A program made the translations under genes and the position numbers. From the NCBI GenBank assembly GCA_013824215.1, contig PNNM01000086.1, positions 1 through 5,251 of the forward strand: a stretch of DNA of 5,251 nt, in the 5' to 3' direction. A model generated the notes under the pieces. That model saw only the letters and a program-made list of their open reading frames with translations, searched no databases and was not told the origin of the DNA. How positions within the stretch are numbered: position 1 is the first letter of the stretch; each line of letters starts with the position of its first letter. The stretch comes from Coriobacteriaceae bacterium. Lineage in GTDB: Bacteria; Actinomycetota; Coriobacteriia; Anaerosomatales; D1FN1-002. This document shows positions 4,456-5,251 of the stretch, piece by piece.

Positions 4456-5251
4456 ACCGGGTCTTCGCCCGGCTGCTGCGCGAGTCTGCGGCCGATGACG
4501 GGCTATTCTTCCTCGCACCCATCGTTCTCGGCCTCTTCCTTGGCGGGACCGCGGTGGCGGGCGCAACGATCTACAACGCCGACGTGAACGCAGGCATGGT
4601 GGAGCGCGCGAACGAGGGCCTGACCGAGCAGCTCGACTACGTCATCGAGGAGACGGATGACGCCGAGTACGGCCGTGCCAAAGAGACGAACGAACGGGCC
4701 CGGGAGCTGCGCGAGGTCGTGCGCGACCTGAAGATCTCAGAGGCCGAGGACTATCTCGTCGAGGTCGTCACCGAGACCGGCAAGGTGGGCGTCGACGTAG
4801 GGGCGAAGCTCGTCGGGGGCCCCATCGACGTGGCGATGGACGTGTTCCAGGCGGGCAGCGCGGTCAACGACTACTCGAAGATCGCTCAGCCGACCATCGA
4901 CGAGGCCTGGGTGATGAAGCAGAAGGTCCTGCCGGGCACGATCGAGTACATCAACAAGCTCAACAGCGTGCGCTTCCGGGCGACCGAGCGTGTGCTCGAG
5001 GATGGGGGCACGCAGGTCTCGCCCCCGATCGACCTCAACAGGCCGGTCGAGATCGCGGTGTTCGACACGAAGATCGACGTGAGCCAGCGCATGGTCCAGT
5101 CCGCCCTGCCGGACCTGAAGGCGCCCGAGGCGCGGGCGATGGCGGAGGAGGTCATGCTCGACACGGATCCGCCGCTGGTCGAGGCGATCGATGCCGCCGA
5201 GAAGCTCAAGGCGGACGGGATCACGATGGAGAACTACCTGAAGGTCGCCGA
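4452..5251 (+). CDS. Unrecognised membrane-anchored helix-rich protein, 3' end outside the window
   Basis: The frame is open from GTG 4452 to the window edge: 266 codons with strong GC-rich codon bias. GTG overlaps the upstream stop as GTGA, with GGAGG at 4441-4445 placed 6 bases before it, a textbook coupled start. The protein has a short N-terminus (MNRVFARLLRESAADDG), one membrane helix at about residues 18-40 (FFLAPIVLGLFLGGTAVAGA), and then a long charged helical stretch at about 52-105, rich in Glu and Arg, that could form a coiled coil. A Gly/Val/Asp segment follows (GKVGVDVGAKLVGGPIDVAMDVF, about 110-132), then more mixed helical sequence. No catalytic motif or known family is apparent. 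Its partner is likely the product of the 3760 gene. A function cannot be given from this fragment. Confidence 0.85.
   Translation, partial: MNRVFARLLRESAADDGLFFLAPIVLGLFLGGTAVAGATIYNADVNAGMVERANEGLTEQLDYVIEETDDAEYGRAKETNERARELREVVRDLKISEAEDYLVEVVTETGKVGVDVGAKLVGGPIDVAMDVFQAGSAVNDYSKIAQPTIDEAWVMKQKVLPGTIEYINKLNSVRFRATERVLEDGGTQVSPPIDLNRPVEIAVFDTKIDVSQRMVQSALPDLKAPEARAMAEEVMLDTDPPLVEAIDAAEKLKADGITMENYLKVA

Noticed and set aside
4886..5224. A 112-codon Ser-rich minus-strand frame
   Set aside because: It is antisense to the well-supported coupled gene beginning at 4452, whose codon bias continues through the whole stretch.
1..5251. CRISPR array, insertion sequence ends or phage genes
   Set aside because: No regularly spaced repeats, transposase, terminal inverted repeats or phage-like products were seen on either strand.

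Overview
The window looks like the chromosome of a high-GC bacterium, most likely a member of the Actinomycetota. The reasons are GC-rich codon use with third positions mostly G or C, GTG and TTG starts, tRNA genes that encode their own 3' CCA, a class D-type sortase with an LPxTA cell-wall sorting signal, and a proline/glutamine/tyrosine-rich single-pass membrane protein. The lineage is an inference; there is no rRNA or other marker gene here.

Layout. Positions 1-47 may hold the 5' end of a leftward gene that leaves the window. A small secreted protein of unknown function (255-683, +) ends in a strong 13-bp hairpin (711-740). A good sigma-70-type promoter (748-776) then drives tRNA-Lys(UUU) and tRNA-Glu(UUC), which end at a hairpin (998-1019) shared with a convergent leftward gene (1037-1411, -) for a four-helix membrane protein of the HsmA/TIGR03987 family. 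tRNA-Val(UAC) follows at 1524-1598.

The most interesting part is 1578-3650. The last 22 bases of the tRNA-Val region (1578-1599) recur perfectly at 3629-3650, with no intact tRNA at the second copy. This is the usual footprint of site-specific integration into a tRNA 3' end. The roughly 2.05 kb between the copies holds just two overlapping genes. One is an exported DUF3494 'ice-binding-like' protein with a DUF11-like stalk and an LPKTA sorting signal (1769-2935). The other is a class D-type sortase (2928-3599). No integrase is visible, so this reads as a minimal cargo-only island carrying a surface protein together with the enzyme that probably anchors it.

Downstream of the second repeat the native chromosome appears to resume with a two-gene operon joined by a GTGA overlap. 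Its first gene (3760-4455) encodes a membrane protein with a P/Q/Y-rich cytoplasmic tail and an outer region that looks like two degenerate SmpA/BLIP-type repeats. Its second gene (4452 to beyond the window) encodes an unrecognised membrane-anchored, helix-rich protein.
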